DNA from: an uncultured Clostridia bacterium
Lineage (GTDB): Bacteria > Bacillota > Clostridia > Christensenellales > Borkfalkiaceae
Assembly: GCA_944338165.1 (NCBI GenBank)
Contig: CALVLN010000002.1
Coordinates: 124,001-188,000 of the forward strand
Reading direction: 5' to 3'
Length of the DNA stretch: 64,000 bases
In this document: piece after piece, positions 17,776 through 28,500 of the stretch
Position numbering within the stretch: position 1 is the stretch's first letter
How the letters are laid out: every line of letters begins with the position of its first letter
Made by a program: the position numbers and the translations under genes
Notes under the pieces: generated by a model
Told to the model about the DNA's origin: nothing
Database searches by the model: none
The model's input: only the letters and a program-made list of their open reading frames with translations

Positions 17776-19225
17776 CGGCGCCCTCCTGATCGTATAAATG
17801 ACATGCTACCTTGTGCGTCGGGCTGACCTGCACCATGCGCGGATATTCGCCGTGGCAGCGCTCCGTGCAGCGCGTGCAGCGCTCGCGGAAATAGCAGTAA
17901 TCCGGCATATTGATGGGATTGGGGACGTTCCCCGGGATGTTGAACAGCGTATCCGAATCGGAATCCATCGTCGGTTTCGACTTCTGCAGCCCGATGGTAT
18001 AGGGGTGCATGGGGTTGTGGAAGATCTCCGACGCGGTCCCCTGCTCGATGATGCGCCCCGCGTACATGACGACGACGTAATCCGCCATCTCGGCGATGAT
18101 CCCGAGATCGTGCGTGATGAGCAGGATGGAACCGTTGATGCGCTTTTTGAGATCGCGCAGCAGATCGAGGATCTGCGCCTGAATGGTCACGTCGAGCGCC
18201 GTGGTGGGCTCGTCCGCGATGATGAGGCGCGGGTCCCCCGCGAGCGCCATGGAGATCATGACGCGCTGGCGCATACCGCCCGAAAGCTCGTGCGGGTACG
18301 ATTTGTACACGCGCTCGGGCATGGCGATGCCGACGAGGTTGAGCATCTCGATGGAGCGCTTCTTGGCGTCCTCTTTGGAGGAGCCGGGGAAGTGCAGCAG
18401 CGTGACCTCGTCGAGCTGATTGCCGATGGTGAACACGGGGTTCAGCGAGGTCATGGGTTCCTGGAAGATCATGGCGATCTGACGGCCGCGCAAACGGTAC
18501 ATCTCCTTGATGGGCATCTGCGCGATGTCAAATACCTTCTCTTCCATTTCATACTGTTTGGTGCCGTATTCGTCGCGCTGCTGGCGGGGCTCCTTGATGG
18601 GATGCCCGTCCTTGTCCAGCCTGATGTTCCCCTTTTTGTCGCGGGCGTCGTCGTAAACGATCTCGCCCTTTTCGTCGCGCACGTAAATGGGAATGGGCTT
18701 GCCGTCCGCGCCGCGCTTGAAATCGAGCGACTTAAAACGGATGCTGCCCGAATAGATCTGCCCCTGCGGACCCTGCAGCAGCTGCATGACGGAGAGGCTG
18801 GTGACCGATTTGCCGCAGCCCGACTCGCCGACGACGCCGACCGTGGACCCCTGCGGGACCTCGAACGACACGCCGTTGACCGCCTTGACGACGCCCTGGT
18901 CGGTGAAGAAATAGGAATGCAGATCCTCGATCTCGAGGATGTTCTGCGGATCCTTCATCTCTGTCACGAACTCCGATTCCGGCGCCTTGCGCTTCTTGCG
19001 CTGTTCCAGCCGGCGCATGATGCGGTTGTTTTCCTTGGCGATGGCGCGGACTTCCTTGCCGGAGAGATAATGCGACTTTTCTTCCGTGCCGTCCTTGTTC
19101 TTCTTGAATTTTGCGGCAAGCTTCTCCCACAGCCCTTTGAAAAAGCTGCACACGGCCTGCCATGCTTTTTTACAGGCCTCGCCGCACCGCTTGCAGATTT
19201 CTTTGAGTTTTTCCGGAAAGCTCAT
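17762..19225 (-). CDS. oppD: oligopeptide ABC transporter ATPase OppD-like with N-terminal extension and insertion
   Basis: 487 residues against about 330-360 usual. Residues 1-90 form a basic extension with cysteines and aromatic/amphipathic helices ([19 protein letters not shown]). Walker A GESGCGKS at 133-140, then an extra segment of about 65 residues (168-232) built of short repeats of the form [11 protein letters not shown] / [10 protein letters not shown] / [10 protein letters not shown], then Q-loop [11 protein letters not shown], signature LSGGMRQRV, Walker [12 protein letters not shown] and the C-terminal [10 protein letters not shown] domain. Catalytic residues are intact, so it should be active. 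Confidence 0.94.
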   Translation of the reverse strand: MSFPEKLKEICKRCGEACKKAWQAVCSFFKGLWEKLAAKFKKNKDGTEEKSHYLSGKEVRAIAKENNRIMRRLEQRKKRKAPESEFVTEMKDPQNILEIEDLHSYFFTDQGVVKAVNGVSFEVPQGSTVGVVGESGCGKSVTSLSVMQLLQGPQGQIYSGSIRFKSLDFKRGADGKPIPIYVRDEKGEIVYDDARDKKGNIRLDKDGHPIKEPRQQRDEYGTKQYEMEEKVFDIAQMPIKEMYRLRGRQIAMIFQEPMTSLNPVFTIGNQLDEVTLLHFPGSSKEDAKKRSIEMLNLVGIAMPERVYKSYPHELSGGMRQRVMISMALAGDPRLIIADEPTTALDVTIQAQILDLLRDLKKRINGSILLITHDLGIIAEMADYVVVMYAGRIIEQGTASEIFHNPMHPYTIGLQKSKPTMDSDSDTLFNIPGNVPNPINMPDYCYFRERCTRCTERCHGEYPRMVQVSPTHKVACHLYDQEGADEKE

Positions 19226-19228
19226 AGA

Positions 19229-20332
19229 TCACCTCTTCATTTTCGGGTCGAGCGCGTCGCGCAGCCCGTCGCCGACGAAGTTGAAGCCGAGAACCGCCAG
19301 AATGATACAGAAGCCGGGAGGCCCCCACACGTTAAAGTAGTTCTGCAGGATGTTCGTATCCTCGGAGACGATATTGATGAGCGTCCCCCATGCCGCATAC
19401 GGCGCGCGCACGCCCATGTTGAGGTAGGAGAGCGTCGCTTCGTAAAGGATCATGCTGCCGAGGCTGAGCGTCATGGAGACGATGAGCTGCGGGAACACGT
19501 TGGGGATGAGGTGCTTGAAGATCTTGCGCGTCGTCGAATACCCCATTGCGTCGGCGGCGACCATGTATTCCTGTTCGCGCAGGGAAAGGATCTGCCCGCG
19601 CACGAGGCGCGCCGTTCCCGGCCACGAGAACACCGTCAAAAACAGCATGAGGTAATAGATCCGGAATTGTGAATCGACGTCGAATGCGTCGAGAATGGTG
19701 CCGATGACCAACATGATCGGGTACCCGGGCAGACAGCTTAAGATATCGCAGAAACGCATGATGACGTTATCCACCCAGCCGCCGAAGTACCCCGCGACGC
19801 CGCCGAATACGATGCCCAAAAACGTGATGGCAAAGACGGCGATGAAGCTGATGGAAAGCGAGATGCGCCCGCCGTACATGATGCGCGTGAACACGTCCAT
19901 GCCCGACTTGTCGGTGCCGAGCAGGTGATCGCCGCTGAGCGGCGCGAGCGAATTGATCTGACGCTCCGTCTCCACGACCTGGTAGAAGCTGTACGCATCC
20001 TCCCCTTCGCCGACGGTGATCAGCTGATAGGTATATTCGGTCTTGCCCGAATAGTCGACTTCCGTCTCCCCCCAGCGGGTATACACGAGCGGCCCCAGCC
20101 AGGAAAAAAGCAGGAGCGCTACGATCATGATCAGCCCGATGATGCTGAGCTTGGAGCGGAAGAAGCGCCTGAGCACCATACGCGTGGGCGAAAGCAGGCG
20201 CACGTTTTTATCCAGCGGCTTTTCGCTGTCCGTAAGCACGGCAGCCGACTCGCCGGAAGGCGCCGCGATCTCTGCGCCCTCCTCCTCGGAAGTTACAGAT
20301 TCGATCTCGTTCTGGTTTTTCTTCTCTTCCAT
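19229..20332 (-). CDS. oppC: oligopeptide ABC transporter permease OppC-like
   Basis: 367 residues. An acidic cytoplasmic N-terminus (about 40 residues), then six predicted spans with an extracytoplasmic loop carrying GDHLLGTDKSGMDVFTRIMYG, the hallmark of OppC/DppC, and the coupling EAA loop around ADAMGYSTTRKIFKHLIPNVFPQ. It forms the peptide pore with OppB. The gap to oppB is 10 bp and to oppD 3 bp. Confidence 0.95.
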   Translation of the reverse strand: MEEKKNQNEIESVTSEEEGAEIAAPSGESAAVLTDSEKPLDKNVRLLSPTRMVLRRFFRSKLSIIGLIMIVALLLFSWLGPLVYTRWGETEVDYSGKTEYTYQLITVGEGEDAYSFYQVVETERQINSLAPLSGDHLLGTDKSGMDVFTRIMYGGRISLSISFIAVFAITFLGIVFGGVAGYFGGWVDNVIMRFCDILSCLPGYPIMLVIGTILDAFDVDSQFRIYYLMLFLTVFSWPGTARLVRGQILSLREQEYMVAADAMGYSTTRKIFKHLIPNVFPQLIVSMTLSLGSMILYEATLSYLNMGVRAPYAAWGTLINIVSEDTNILQNYFNVWGPPGFCIILAVLGFNFVGDGLRDALDPKMKR

Positions 20333-20342
20333 AACTTCCTCC

Positions 20343-21338
20343 TTATCTTGCGAGTTTGACGCGCGGATCGACGACCGCGTACATGAGGTCGGAAATGAGG
20401 ACGCCGAGCACGCTTAAAATGGCGAGGAACATATTGTACCCCATGATGAAGGGGATATCCCCCTGCATCATCGCCTTGTAAGCGACGTTACCGATACCGG
20501 GAAGGTCGAACACCTGCTCGGTGATCATGGCGCCCGAGAACAGCGTGGGAAGCACGCCCGCAAGGATGGTCACGATGGGGATCATGGTATTGCGGAAGGC
20601 GTGTTTGTAGATGACTTTGCTTTCCTTGAGCCCCTTGGCGCGCGCCGTACGGATGTAATCGGAATTGAGCACTTCCAGCATGTTCGTACGCGTATAGCGC
20701 ATGGTGCCGCCGATGCTCAGAATGACCATGGTAAACAATGGCAGCGCGAGGTGGCTCAGATAGTCCCCCACCGCGGCGAGCCCCGTAAAGTGCTGCGTCG
20801 CATCCGTGAGGCCGGATACGGGGAACCAGCCCAGCCCCATCGAAAAGACGTTCTGCAGCACGCGGCCGAAGAAGAAGGACGGGAGCGAGAGGCCGATCAT
20901 GACGAGCACGGTAACGACGTAATCGCGGACGGAGTACTGATGCGTCGCCGCCGTGATGCCGAGCGGGATGGCGATCAGATACTCGAAGATGATGGCGATG
21001 AAGGAAACGAGGAAGGATACGCCCATGTGTTCGACGATGACTTTGAGGACGTCGTCGCCGTAGACGAAGCTCTTGCCGAGGTCGAAGCGGCAGAGCGCCG
21101 TCAGCCATGACCAGTAGCCGCTCAGAACGCCCAAAAAGGTGCGGTCCGTGATGCCGTACATCTGATACATGGCGTCGATGACGTCCTGGCTGATGGTGGC
21201 GCCGCCCTGGTTCATCTGGTTGATCTTGTTCTCGACGAAGTCGACGGGCATGGCCCGTACGAGCGCATAGATGATGACGGAAACGCCGAGAAGGATGATG
21301 ACGGCAAGCCCCAATCGTTTGAGAATATATTTCAGCAT
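20343..21338 (-). CDS. oppB: oligopeptide ABC transporter permease OppB-like
   Basis: 331 residues, six spans, with N-terminal MLKYILKRLGLAVIILLGVSVIIY and the EAA loop TARAKGLKESKVIYKHAFRN followed by PIVTILAGVLP. It pairs with OppC. It follows the binding-protein gene after a 96-bp gap that contains a GC hairpin. Confidence 0.95.
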   Translation of the reverse strand: MLKYILKRLGLAVIILLGVSVIIYALVRAMPVDFVENKINQMNQGGATISQDVIDAMYQMYGITDRTFLGVLSGYWSWLTALCRFDLGKSFVYGDDVLKVIVEHMGVSFLVSFIAIIFEYLIAIPLGITAATHQYSVRDYVVTVLVMIGLSLPSFFFGRVLQNVFSMGLGWFPVSGLTDATQHFTGLAAVGDYLSHLALPLFTMVILSIGGTMRYTRTNMLEVLNSDYIRTARAKGLKESKVIYKHAFRNTMIPIVTILAGVLPTLFSGAMITEQVFDLPGIGNVAYKAMMQGDIPFIMGYNMFLAILSVLGVLISDLMYAVVDPRVKLAR

Positions 21339-21377
21339 GGCCTACTCCGTTTTGCTTGGTTTTTCAAACGGCAACGC

Positions 21378-21402
21378 TCCGCCGCCCGGAAGGGACGGCG
21401 GA
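21378..21402 (-). promoter_or_regulatory. GC hairpin between the binding-protein gene and oppB
   Basis: TCCGCCG (21378-21384) pairs with CGGCGGA (21396-21402) in the 96-bp spacer; no T-run follows at once. Hairpins of this kind behind binding-protein genes commonly protect the upstream mRNA from 3' exonucleases, giving more receptor than permease. Role inferred. Confidence 0.5.
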
Positions 21403-21434
21403 AGCGGCCGCTTTGTCTGCGTGGAAAGAAACGC

Positions 21435-24044
21435 TTATACGAGTTCGATCTCCCAGATCTTCGCGAGGGGCGAGGAATACGGGTTGATGACTTCGGGGAG
21501 CGATTCCTTTTTGATGACGTTTGCGTTGTATGCAAACAGTTCCTTTCTCTGGTAAACGGGAAGCTCGACGGCGAGGTCGAGGACTTTGCCCATCGCCTCT
21601 TCATAGAGATCGGTACGCGTCGCCTCGTCGTTGATCTCGCGCGCGTCGTCGATGAGGGCGCTGAGTTCGTTGAGGATCGTCGTCTCTTCGGGGTAGCTGG
21701 TCGGGCTTGCCTTGATCTCGCGGTAGCCCCAGGAATAGACGCTGGTCGCCGTGGAGTTCTTGTGGTAGACCTGATACATATCCGGGTCGACCGTGGAGCC
21801 CCATGCTGCCGCCCAGACGGCGAGCGAACCCGTGCTCAGCTTGGTGAGGGCAAGCATGTCGGGCACGACTTCGATGTCCCAGCCGCATGCGTTGAGCAGG
21901 TCTGCCGCCTTCTGGAAGGTATTGTACGTGGGGTGCTCCGTGAGGTTGGAGCCCGCGATGGTGAACTTGATGGAGAGGGAAGGATCGCCTTCCGAGACGC
22001 CGGCGAGCGCCATGTAGTTTTTGATCTTCTGCTCTGCCATCGCGTCGCCCTGGAACATGGTGTAGTCATGCCCGTTGTTGGTGCTCGGGTTGCCCTGCCC
22101 GTCGCGCGGGTATGCCCAGCTGACCGTAGACATGGGCCAGTAAATGGGCTGTGCGGTACCCGCCATATAATACTCGAGGGCGAGCGAGATATCCATTGCC
22201 GACATGATCGCCTTGCGGATGTTGATGTTGGGGACTTTGCCCGCATTGATGCCGATGTAGCCGTAGCCGAGCTGCCAGCATTCCGCCGACTCGATGCCCT
22301 GGCTCTTCATCCCCTGGATCTTCTCGTAATTTTCAATGGTATACTGCGGCGTGACGAAGTGCACCTGCCCGCGCTCCAGCGCGTTGAGGGCGTTGGAGGA
22401 GCTGACCACCTGATAGCGCACATACTGCGTCTTAGGCGCGCCGAGCAGGAAGCCGTCGTTTGCCTTGAAGTAGACGACGTTGTCGCGGTAGAAGGCGTTG
22501 CCGTCGGTGACGTTGTCGCCGTTGTTGCTGTCCGTCACCTTATAGGGGCCTGCGCCCATGGGGAGGCCCTGGTTGCGCGAAGACTGGATCTCGTCGCGCA
22601 TGAAATCGAAGCTGCCCCACACCACGCCGAACTGATTGTTGGCGATGTCCACCGTCTGGTTGGGCGCATAGTAATGCTGGGGCGCCACGGTGAAGCCGAA
22701 GTTCCAGATGGCCTTGGGGTCGACGCCGTTGATGCGGATGCGCAGCACGTCGTACTCGTTCGCGTTGGCGACGGTGCCGTCCGCGTTGTGCTGATGCGCC
22801 ACCGTGTAGTCGGTGCCGTTGACGTTGACCGTCTGGATGTCCGAAGTGTGGCCGAGCGACTGGATGCCGCTGATGTTCTTGACGCTGAGCTCGCCGTCCT
22901 TCAAATTCTCGTGCAGGATGACGTCTCTCGCCTGTGCGGCGTACTCCGTCTGCAGCGTGCCCGCCGTCGCGTAATACTGCAGGATGTAATGCAGCTCGGA
23001 GGTGACGCGGGAATCATACACGTACTGGATGGCAGCCTCTTCCGTGGCGATGTTGGTGTTGTAGTTCTTGATGATGCGGGCGATGTTGTTTTTATCTTCC
23101 GAGCCGTCCGGCTTTCTGCCGTATTCGAGCTCGACGAAGCCTTCCGCATACATGAAGCAGAGGACGGGGTTGTTGTCGAACTCCGTGCCCTTATAAGGCG
23201 CTTCCGTATAGGAATCCTTGGCGCTGGCGTAGTCGCTCTCCAGCTCCTCGCGGAATTTTTCCAGCGTGTAGTTATAGTCTTCCAGCAGCTGTGCCTGCCA
23301 GTCGGCGTCCGTCATCCCTGCCTGCTCGGCGGCCGTCGCTACGGCGTTCTTGTAGCCGCTGCTGACAGAATGGGTGGAGATGGCGGCGCGCATGGTCGCC
23401 TCGTCCGCCTCGTACGTGCCGGCGGTGGTCGTTTTGCCCACCTGCTGGAAGAGGTTGACGAGCTCCTTGATGCGGTTGTTGGCGCGGTTGGTGGACTGCT
23501 GGCTCAGCTGGGTATCCTCGTCCGTGTCGCCCGAGAGCGTGCGCTGCGTGCGGTACTCCTGCAGGCCGACGATGTCCGTCGAATACATGGTGGAAGAACC
23601 CGTATAGACGGGGTCGAGGTAGACGTACAGATTGAACATGACGTCGTTCATGGTAAGCGGCTTGCCGTCCGAGAAGGTGATGCCGTTCTTGATGACGAAG
23701 GTGTAGTCGGTATACGTGTTGCTGCCTTCCGTCACCGTCTCGACCTCATAGTCCTTGACGACGACGGGCTCGTTGTCGCCGTAAGCGACGGTGGCGCGTT
23801 CGGCGCCCTCCGCGCCCTCATACCCCGTGGACAGCATGCCGATCTGCGTCATGCCCACGATGTCCATATCGGGACCCGTCGTGGCATAGAACGGGTTGAA
23901 GAGCCCGTCCAGCTCCTCCGACATGATGACGAGGTACTCGCTTGACTCCGTGCCGCCGCAGCCCGCAAACACGGCGAGCGAGCCGGCGCCGAGCACGACG
24001 CCGAGCGAAACGGAAAGCGCTTTGATGACCTTTCTGTTTTTCAT
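21435..24044 (-). CDS. oppA: oversized oligopeptide-binding lipoprotein (SBP_bac_5 type)
   Basis: 869 residues from MKNRKVIKALSVSLGVVLG; GGAGG lies 8 nt before this ATG. Signal peptide with lipobox VFAGC (Cys 29), so membrane-anchored outside the cell. The family framework is clear (LFNPFYATTGPD, TFVIKNGITFSDGKPL, LGYGYIGINAGKVPNINIRKAIMSAMD, KAADLLNACGWDIE). Typical members have about 520-600 residues; here a hydrophilic, helix-rich segment of roughly 270 residues is inserted between about 165 and 430. It captures peptides and delivers them to OppBCDF encoded downstream. Confidence 0.92.
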   Translation of the reverse strand: MKNRKVIKALSVSLGVVLGAGSLAVFAGCGGTESSEYLVIMSEELDGLFNPFYATTGPDMDIVGMTQIGMLSTGYEGAEGAERATVAYGDNEPVVVKDYEVETVTEGSNTYTDYTFVIKNGITFSDGKPLTMNDVMFNLYVYLDPVYTGSSTMYSTDIVGLQEYRTQRTLSGDTDEDTQLSQQSTNRANNRIKELVNLFQQVGKTTTAGTYEADEATMRAAISTHSVSSGYKNAVATAAEQAGMTDADWQAQLLEDYNYTLEKFREELESDYASAKDSYTEAPYKGTEFDNNPVLCFMYAEGFVELEYGRKPDGSEDKNNIARIIKNYNTNIATEEAAIQYVYDSRVTSELHYILQYYATAGTLQTEYAAQARDVILHENLKDGELSVKNISGIQSLGHTSDIQTVNVNGTDYTVAHQHNADGTVANANEYDVLRIRINGVDPKAIWNFGFTVAPQHYYAPNQTVDIANNQFGVVWGSFDFMRDEIQSSRNQGLPMGAGPYKVTDSNNGDNVTDGNAFYRDNVVYFKANDGFLLGAPKTQYVRYQVVSSSNALNALERGQVHFVTPQYTIENYEKIQGMKSQGIESAECWQLGYGYIGINAGKVPNINIRKAIMSAMDISLALEYYMAGTAQPIYWPMSTVSWAYPRDGQGNPSTNNGHDYTMFQGDAMAEQKIKNYMALAGVSEGDPSLSIKFTIAGSNLTEHPTYNTFQKAADLLNACGWDIEVVPDMLALTKLSTGSLAVWAAAWGSTVDPDMYQVYHKNSTATSVYSWGYREIKASPTSYPEETTILNELSALIDDAREINDEATRTDLYEEAMGKVLDLAVELPVYQRKELFAYNANVIKKESLPEVINPYSSPLAKIWEIELV

Positions 24045-24069
24045 AGGGAATTCCTCCTTTTTTCTGATT

Positions 24070-25536
24070 TTAACCGTTGGGATCCCGCGAGGGGTCCTCG
24101 TTTGCCGAAATGATGATGAATCCGTCCGCATCCGCGGCGACCCGATACGGCCAGGACGTGGTTTCGTTGATGCCGTCGCCGTCCTCGTCGGTCTCTACGG
24201 AAAGTGCCTTGCACCCGACGTTGTCTGCCGAAATGCCGTGGTCGTCCCCGCCGCCGACGATCAGGCCGACGTTTTTATACCGATCGAGTTCGGGGAAGAT
24301 GTTCCCTCCCACCTCGAACGTGCCGGAGACGGCTACGTTCTCGATCTCGGCGTCCGCCGAAAGATTGCCCGTGAACAGGCCGAACTGCGCGCCTGCCATG
24401 CGGGTGCCGGCGCTCAGGGTATAGGTGACGTTTTCAAAGGTGACGTCCTTGATGCTTGCCGACGCCGCGATGTTGCCGAACAGGCCGCCGCGCGTATCGG
24501 TGACGCTCGTCTGCGTGACCTTGATGTTGGAGAAGGTATGGCCGTTCCCCTCGATCGTGCCCGAATAGATGCCGCGGGAAAGGCCCGCCGGCCAGGTAAC
24601 GTCCGTGAAGTCGAGGTCGGAGAGGATCTCGTAGCTGCCGTCGATGCGGCCGTTGCGGGAGAACTGCTCCGCCGTGCGGATGCGGAACCAGGTCCCCTCC
24701 CGCCAGGTGGTGTACAGCGGCTCGTCGTGGCCGGTCGCAATGCCCTTTTCGTAATCGATCGTGCCCGTATGCGTCACCTGCGTGAGCTCCTGGGAAAGCG
24801 CTTCGTCTGCATAGACCGCGGTGAACGTCTTGCCCTGTACGGAGGGAAAATCGTTCATGTCGAGCGCGCCCGTCTCCTCGTTCCAGGCGGGGAGCTTCAG
24901 GCTGCCGTCGCTGAAGGACGGGTCGAACGTCGTCTCGCCGACCTCCGTCCATGCGGTGACCGTCGTGCCGTCCGCCGCATACACGGGCTCGTAAAAGGTG
25001 TAGGAAAAGTAAGGGATCCAGCCCGCGTACAGCGTGAGTACGGGTTCCGCCGAGGTATACTCGGCGTGGGGATCGACGGAATACCAATCGTTTTCAAAAT
25101 CCCACAGGCCGGAATACTCGTACCCCTGCGCCCTGCCCGTCACCGAACAGAGCTCGCCGTATTCGTCCAGCGCCTCGCCCGCCGCATTGACGCGGGGCGT
25201 GCGCTCCGTGTACCATCCGGCGAGGAAGTGCCCGTCGTTGGAAACTTCCGTGACCGCCTCCCCGTCGCCGCGCTGCGAGCTGCCCGGCTGCAGCGGCTGG
25301 AACTGCTTGTTGCCGTCCGCACCCTCCTGCATCTCCGCAGGCGAAAACACGTCCACGATCTCCACGCGGTCGAGCGCGGCGAACTTACCGCCGTTCGCAT
25401 CGAAGCGAACGCTGACGGTATACCCGTTGCGGTCAAAGTCCTCATACGGGTTCTGTTCGGTCGCGCAGGCCGCCAGCGCCAGCGTCGCGCCGAAGGCGAA
25501 GCAAAGCGCAATGATAACTTTCGTCTTCTTTTTCAT
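24070..25536 (-). CDS. surface lipoprotein with InlB-type repeat and GLUG-like region
   Basis: 488 residues. Lipobox LALAAC (Cys 24). After it comes a Listeria-Bacteroides (InlB B-repeat-like) stretch: YTVSVRFDANGGKF ... GHFLAGWYTE ... LTLYAGW. The second half reads like a GLUG/beta-helix domain: FRIRTAEQFSRNG, YEILSDLDFTDVTWP, GTIEGNGHTFSNIKV, GGLFGNIAASASIKDVTFENV. Such modules occur in surface adhesins and carbohydrate- or protein-binding proteins. It lies 30 bp behind the giant protease and 25 bp ahead of the peptide receptor, so it is probably the middle member of one operon. Exact function unknown. Confidence 0.8.
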   Translation of the reverse strand: MKKKTKVIIALCFAFGATLALAACATEQNPYEDFDRNGYTVSVRFDANGGKFAALDRVEIVDVFSPAEMQEGADGNKQFQPLQPGSSQRGDGEAVTEVSNDGHFLAGWYTERTPRVNAAGEALDEYGELCSVTGRAQGYEYSGLWDFENDWYSVDPHAEYTSAEPVLTLYAGWIPYFSYTFYEPVYAADGTTVTAWTEVGETTFDPSFSDGSLKLPAWNEETGALDMNDFPSVQGKTFTAVYADEALSQELTQVTHTGTIDYEKGIATGHDEPLYTTWREGTWFRIRTAEQFSRNGRIDGSYEILSDLDFTDVTWPAGLSRGIYSGTIEGNGHTFSNIKVTQTSVTDTRGGLFGNIAASASIKDVTFENVTYTLSAGTRMAGAQFGLFTGNLSADAEIENVAVSGTFEVGGNIFPELDRYKNVGLIVGGGDDHGISADNVGCKALSVETDEDGDGINETTSWPYRVAADADGFIIISANEDPSRDPNG

Positions 25537-25566
25537 GCTTGTTCTCCGAAAGCCGTCTGTCTTGCG

Positions 25567-28500
25567 TCAGTCTTGCGTATCGTCCGCAGAGCCGCCGGCA
25601 TTCTCCGCGCCGTCTGCGCTCTGCTTGCTCTTTTTGACGAAGTGCAGCGCGATGAGCACGCCCTCTGCGATGGCTGCCGCGCCGAACACGCCGAGCAGCA
25701 CGGAAAGCGTGATGACGAGCGCGTCCGGACCTTCCTGCTGCTTCGGAGGGTCTTCTTCGGGCGGCTTCCCGTTGTTGCCGTCCCCCTTGAGGAAGGCGAT
25801 GATGTTCTCCGCTTCCGTGAGCTTGGAGTAGTTGGTGACGAGCGCCTGCTGCACGGTGGTGCTGATGCGGTCGTATGCCGCGCGCGCCGCCTGGATGACG
25901 GCTTCCGTCTCGAGCGTGATCTGGCTGGAAGCGGGGATCTTGTCGATCGCTTCGATCGCTTCGAGCGTCGTCGCGTCGGGAGCTGCCTGCCCTTCCACGA
26001 TGCTCGTAAAATACTGCCCGTAGATGAACGAATCATAGTTGGTGCCGTTGTACGGGCGGACCATGACGAGCGGCGTATCGACGTGGCCGATATAATCGAC
26101 GAAGTTGGCGCCGAAGTAGAAGTTGTTGTACATCGACGTCACGTTCCACATATAGTAGGGAACGATGCCGAGGCCGTCTACGCTCTCCGTCTGCGAGATC
26201 TGCAGCGATCCCGTGAACGGCAGGTTGGTCAGAAGCAGATAGTTGACGTCGTACTGCTCTTCGAGGATGGGCGCCTCCAGGCTCTTGAAGGTCACCGTGG
26301 AAAGCTGCGTGCAGCCGTAGAACGCCTTGTCGCCGATGCTCTTGAGCGTGAGCGGAAGCACCGCGCTGCGCAGCGCACTGCCCGAGAACGCCTGCGCGCT
26401 GATGCGCGTCGTGCCCTCGGCAACGGTGAAGGATGCGTCCGTCCTGCCCGCGGGATAGGTGACGAGCTCGTACCCGAGCTTGTTGGTGGTATAGAGCGCG
26501 CCGTCGATGACGAGGACGCTCTCGCTGATGGTGAAGGTATCCGTCTCTTCTTCAAACTTGGTGCCGTTGAAATCGACGGTCTCCGTGCGCGTGAACGCAG
26601 GGATCTTGCACTGGGCAAACGGGTTCTCGCCGACAGAGACGAGCTTGTCGCCGAGCGTGACCGAGGTGAGCGGCGTTGCGGCAAAGGCAAAGTCGCCAAG
26701 CGACACCGCGTTGGAAAGATCCGCCGCGGTAAGCGCCGTGCCCGCAAAGGCGTAGCTGCCGATCTCCGTCACCTTGTCGATGCCGTTGACCGTGGCGAGC
26801 TTTTCGCTGCTCTCAAAGGCGCTGGCGCCGATCTTGACGTCCCCTTTCAGCGTGACCGAGGTGAGGGAAGGCATGCCCATGAAGGCGCCGTCGCCCACTT
26901 CCTCCGCGGAGGGAAGGTCGACTTCCTCGAGCGCCGTCATCGAGAAGGCGCCGCTGCCCACCTTCTTCACGTGGGACAGGTCGATGGAAGCGAGCTTTTC
27001 GCAGTTGGCAAAGGCGTTTGCGGCGATCTCGGTAAGGTTTTCGCCCAGCTTGACGCTCGTGAGCGAGCTGCAGACGGCAAACGCGTATTCGCCGAGGCTC
27101 TCGCACGCGGTCAGATCGACGCTCGTGAGCGGCGCGCTGTTGAAGATATACGTGATCTCGCCCGTCTGCGTGTTCTGGCTGTAAAGGAACAGGCCGCAGA
27201 ACGCGTAGCTGCCGATGCGGGTAACGCCGGAAAGGTCGATGTCCGCAAGCGAGGTATTGTTATAGAAGGCGTAATCGCCGATCTCGATGCCCGTACCCAT
27301 GGCAACGCGTTCGAGATAGTCGGCGCCGTAGAAGGCGCTGTCCCCCACGATGACGTTATCGCCCAGCGTAAGCGACGTGAGGACGGACGGGAAGACGAAG
27401 TTGTCGCCGTAGTTCATATAGAACGCGCCCGTACCCAGTTCAACGCGATCGCCGATGACGACCGACTGCAGCGACGTGCAGTCCGCAAAGGCGTAGTCGC
27501 CCACGTTGACGCCCGAAGGGATGTTCACGGAAGTGAGCTTGCTGCCCGAGAAGGCATACGCGCCGAGCGTCTGCCCTTCCGCGAGCGCGGGCAGGCGGGT
27601 GAGCGCCGTTTCCGCAAACGCGTAATCCCCCACGCTCGTCAGCGTGCCCAGCGTGACGGAACGCAGCGCCGTGCAGCCCGCAAAGGCGTTGTCGCCGACC
27701 TTGGTGACGCCGGGAAGCGTAACGGAGGTGAGCGTGGTCATGCCCGCAAACGCGCCGTCGCCGACGGCCTTGATGGCGGAATCCGCCGTGAAGGCGTTGG
27801 AGATGCGGTCAGGCGCGACGAGGAGCAGCGTGTCGCCCGTGAAAAGATAGCTGCCGTCCGCGCTCGCCTTGATGTGGTTGTTGCCCTGATCGACGGTGAA
27901 CTTGGCGACGGACGTGCCGCGGAACGCGTAAGCGCCCAAAACGGAGACGTCTTTGCCAAGCGTCACGGAGGAGAGCGACGTGCAGCCGTCAAAGGCATTC
28001 GCCGGAATGACGGAAGCGTTGATGTCAACCGAGTGCAGGGAGGAGCACTGTGCAAATGCCTCGCTGCCCAGCTTGACGCGTTCCGCTTCGATGGCGACGT
28101 CGTAAAGGGAGGCGTTGCCGTAGAAGGCGCGCATGCCCAGCGACTGCGCCGTTTCGGGAAGCGTGAGCGTGACGAGCTCGTTGCCCTCAAAGGCGCTGTT
28201 GCCGATGGCGACAATGCTGCTGAGGTCGACCTGCGTCAGCGCGCAGCCGTTGAAGGCATCCTGGTTGATGAATTTGACGTATTCCAGCCCTTCCACCGAG
28301 CGCAGCGACGTGCACCCGTAAAAGGCGTTCTGATTGATCTTCTGCAGCGTCGAAGGAAGCACGACTTCGCGCAGCGCGGTGAGCCCCGCAAAGGCGAACG
28401 CGTCGATGACCTCGACCCCCTCGGGAATGATCACCTTGGTGATCTTGTCCTCTTCGGGAACGGGATACTCCTCGTTGTCGTCGCCGACGTACCAGATCTT

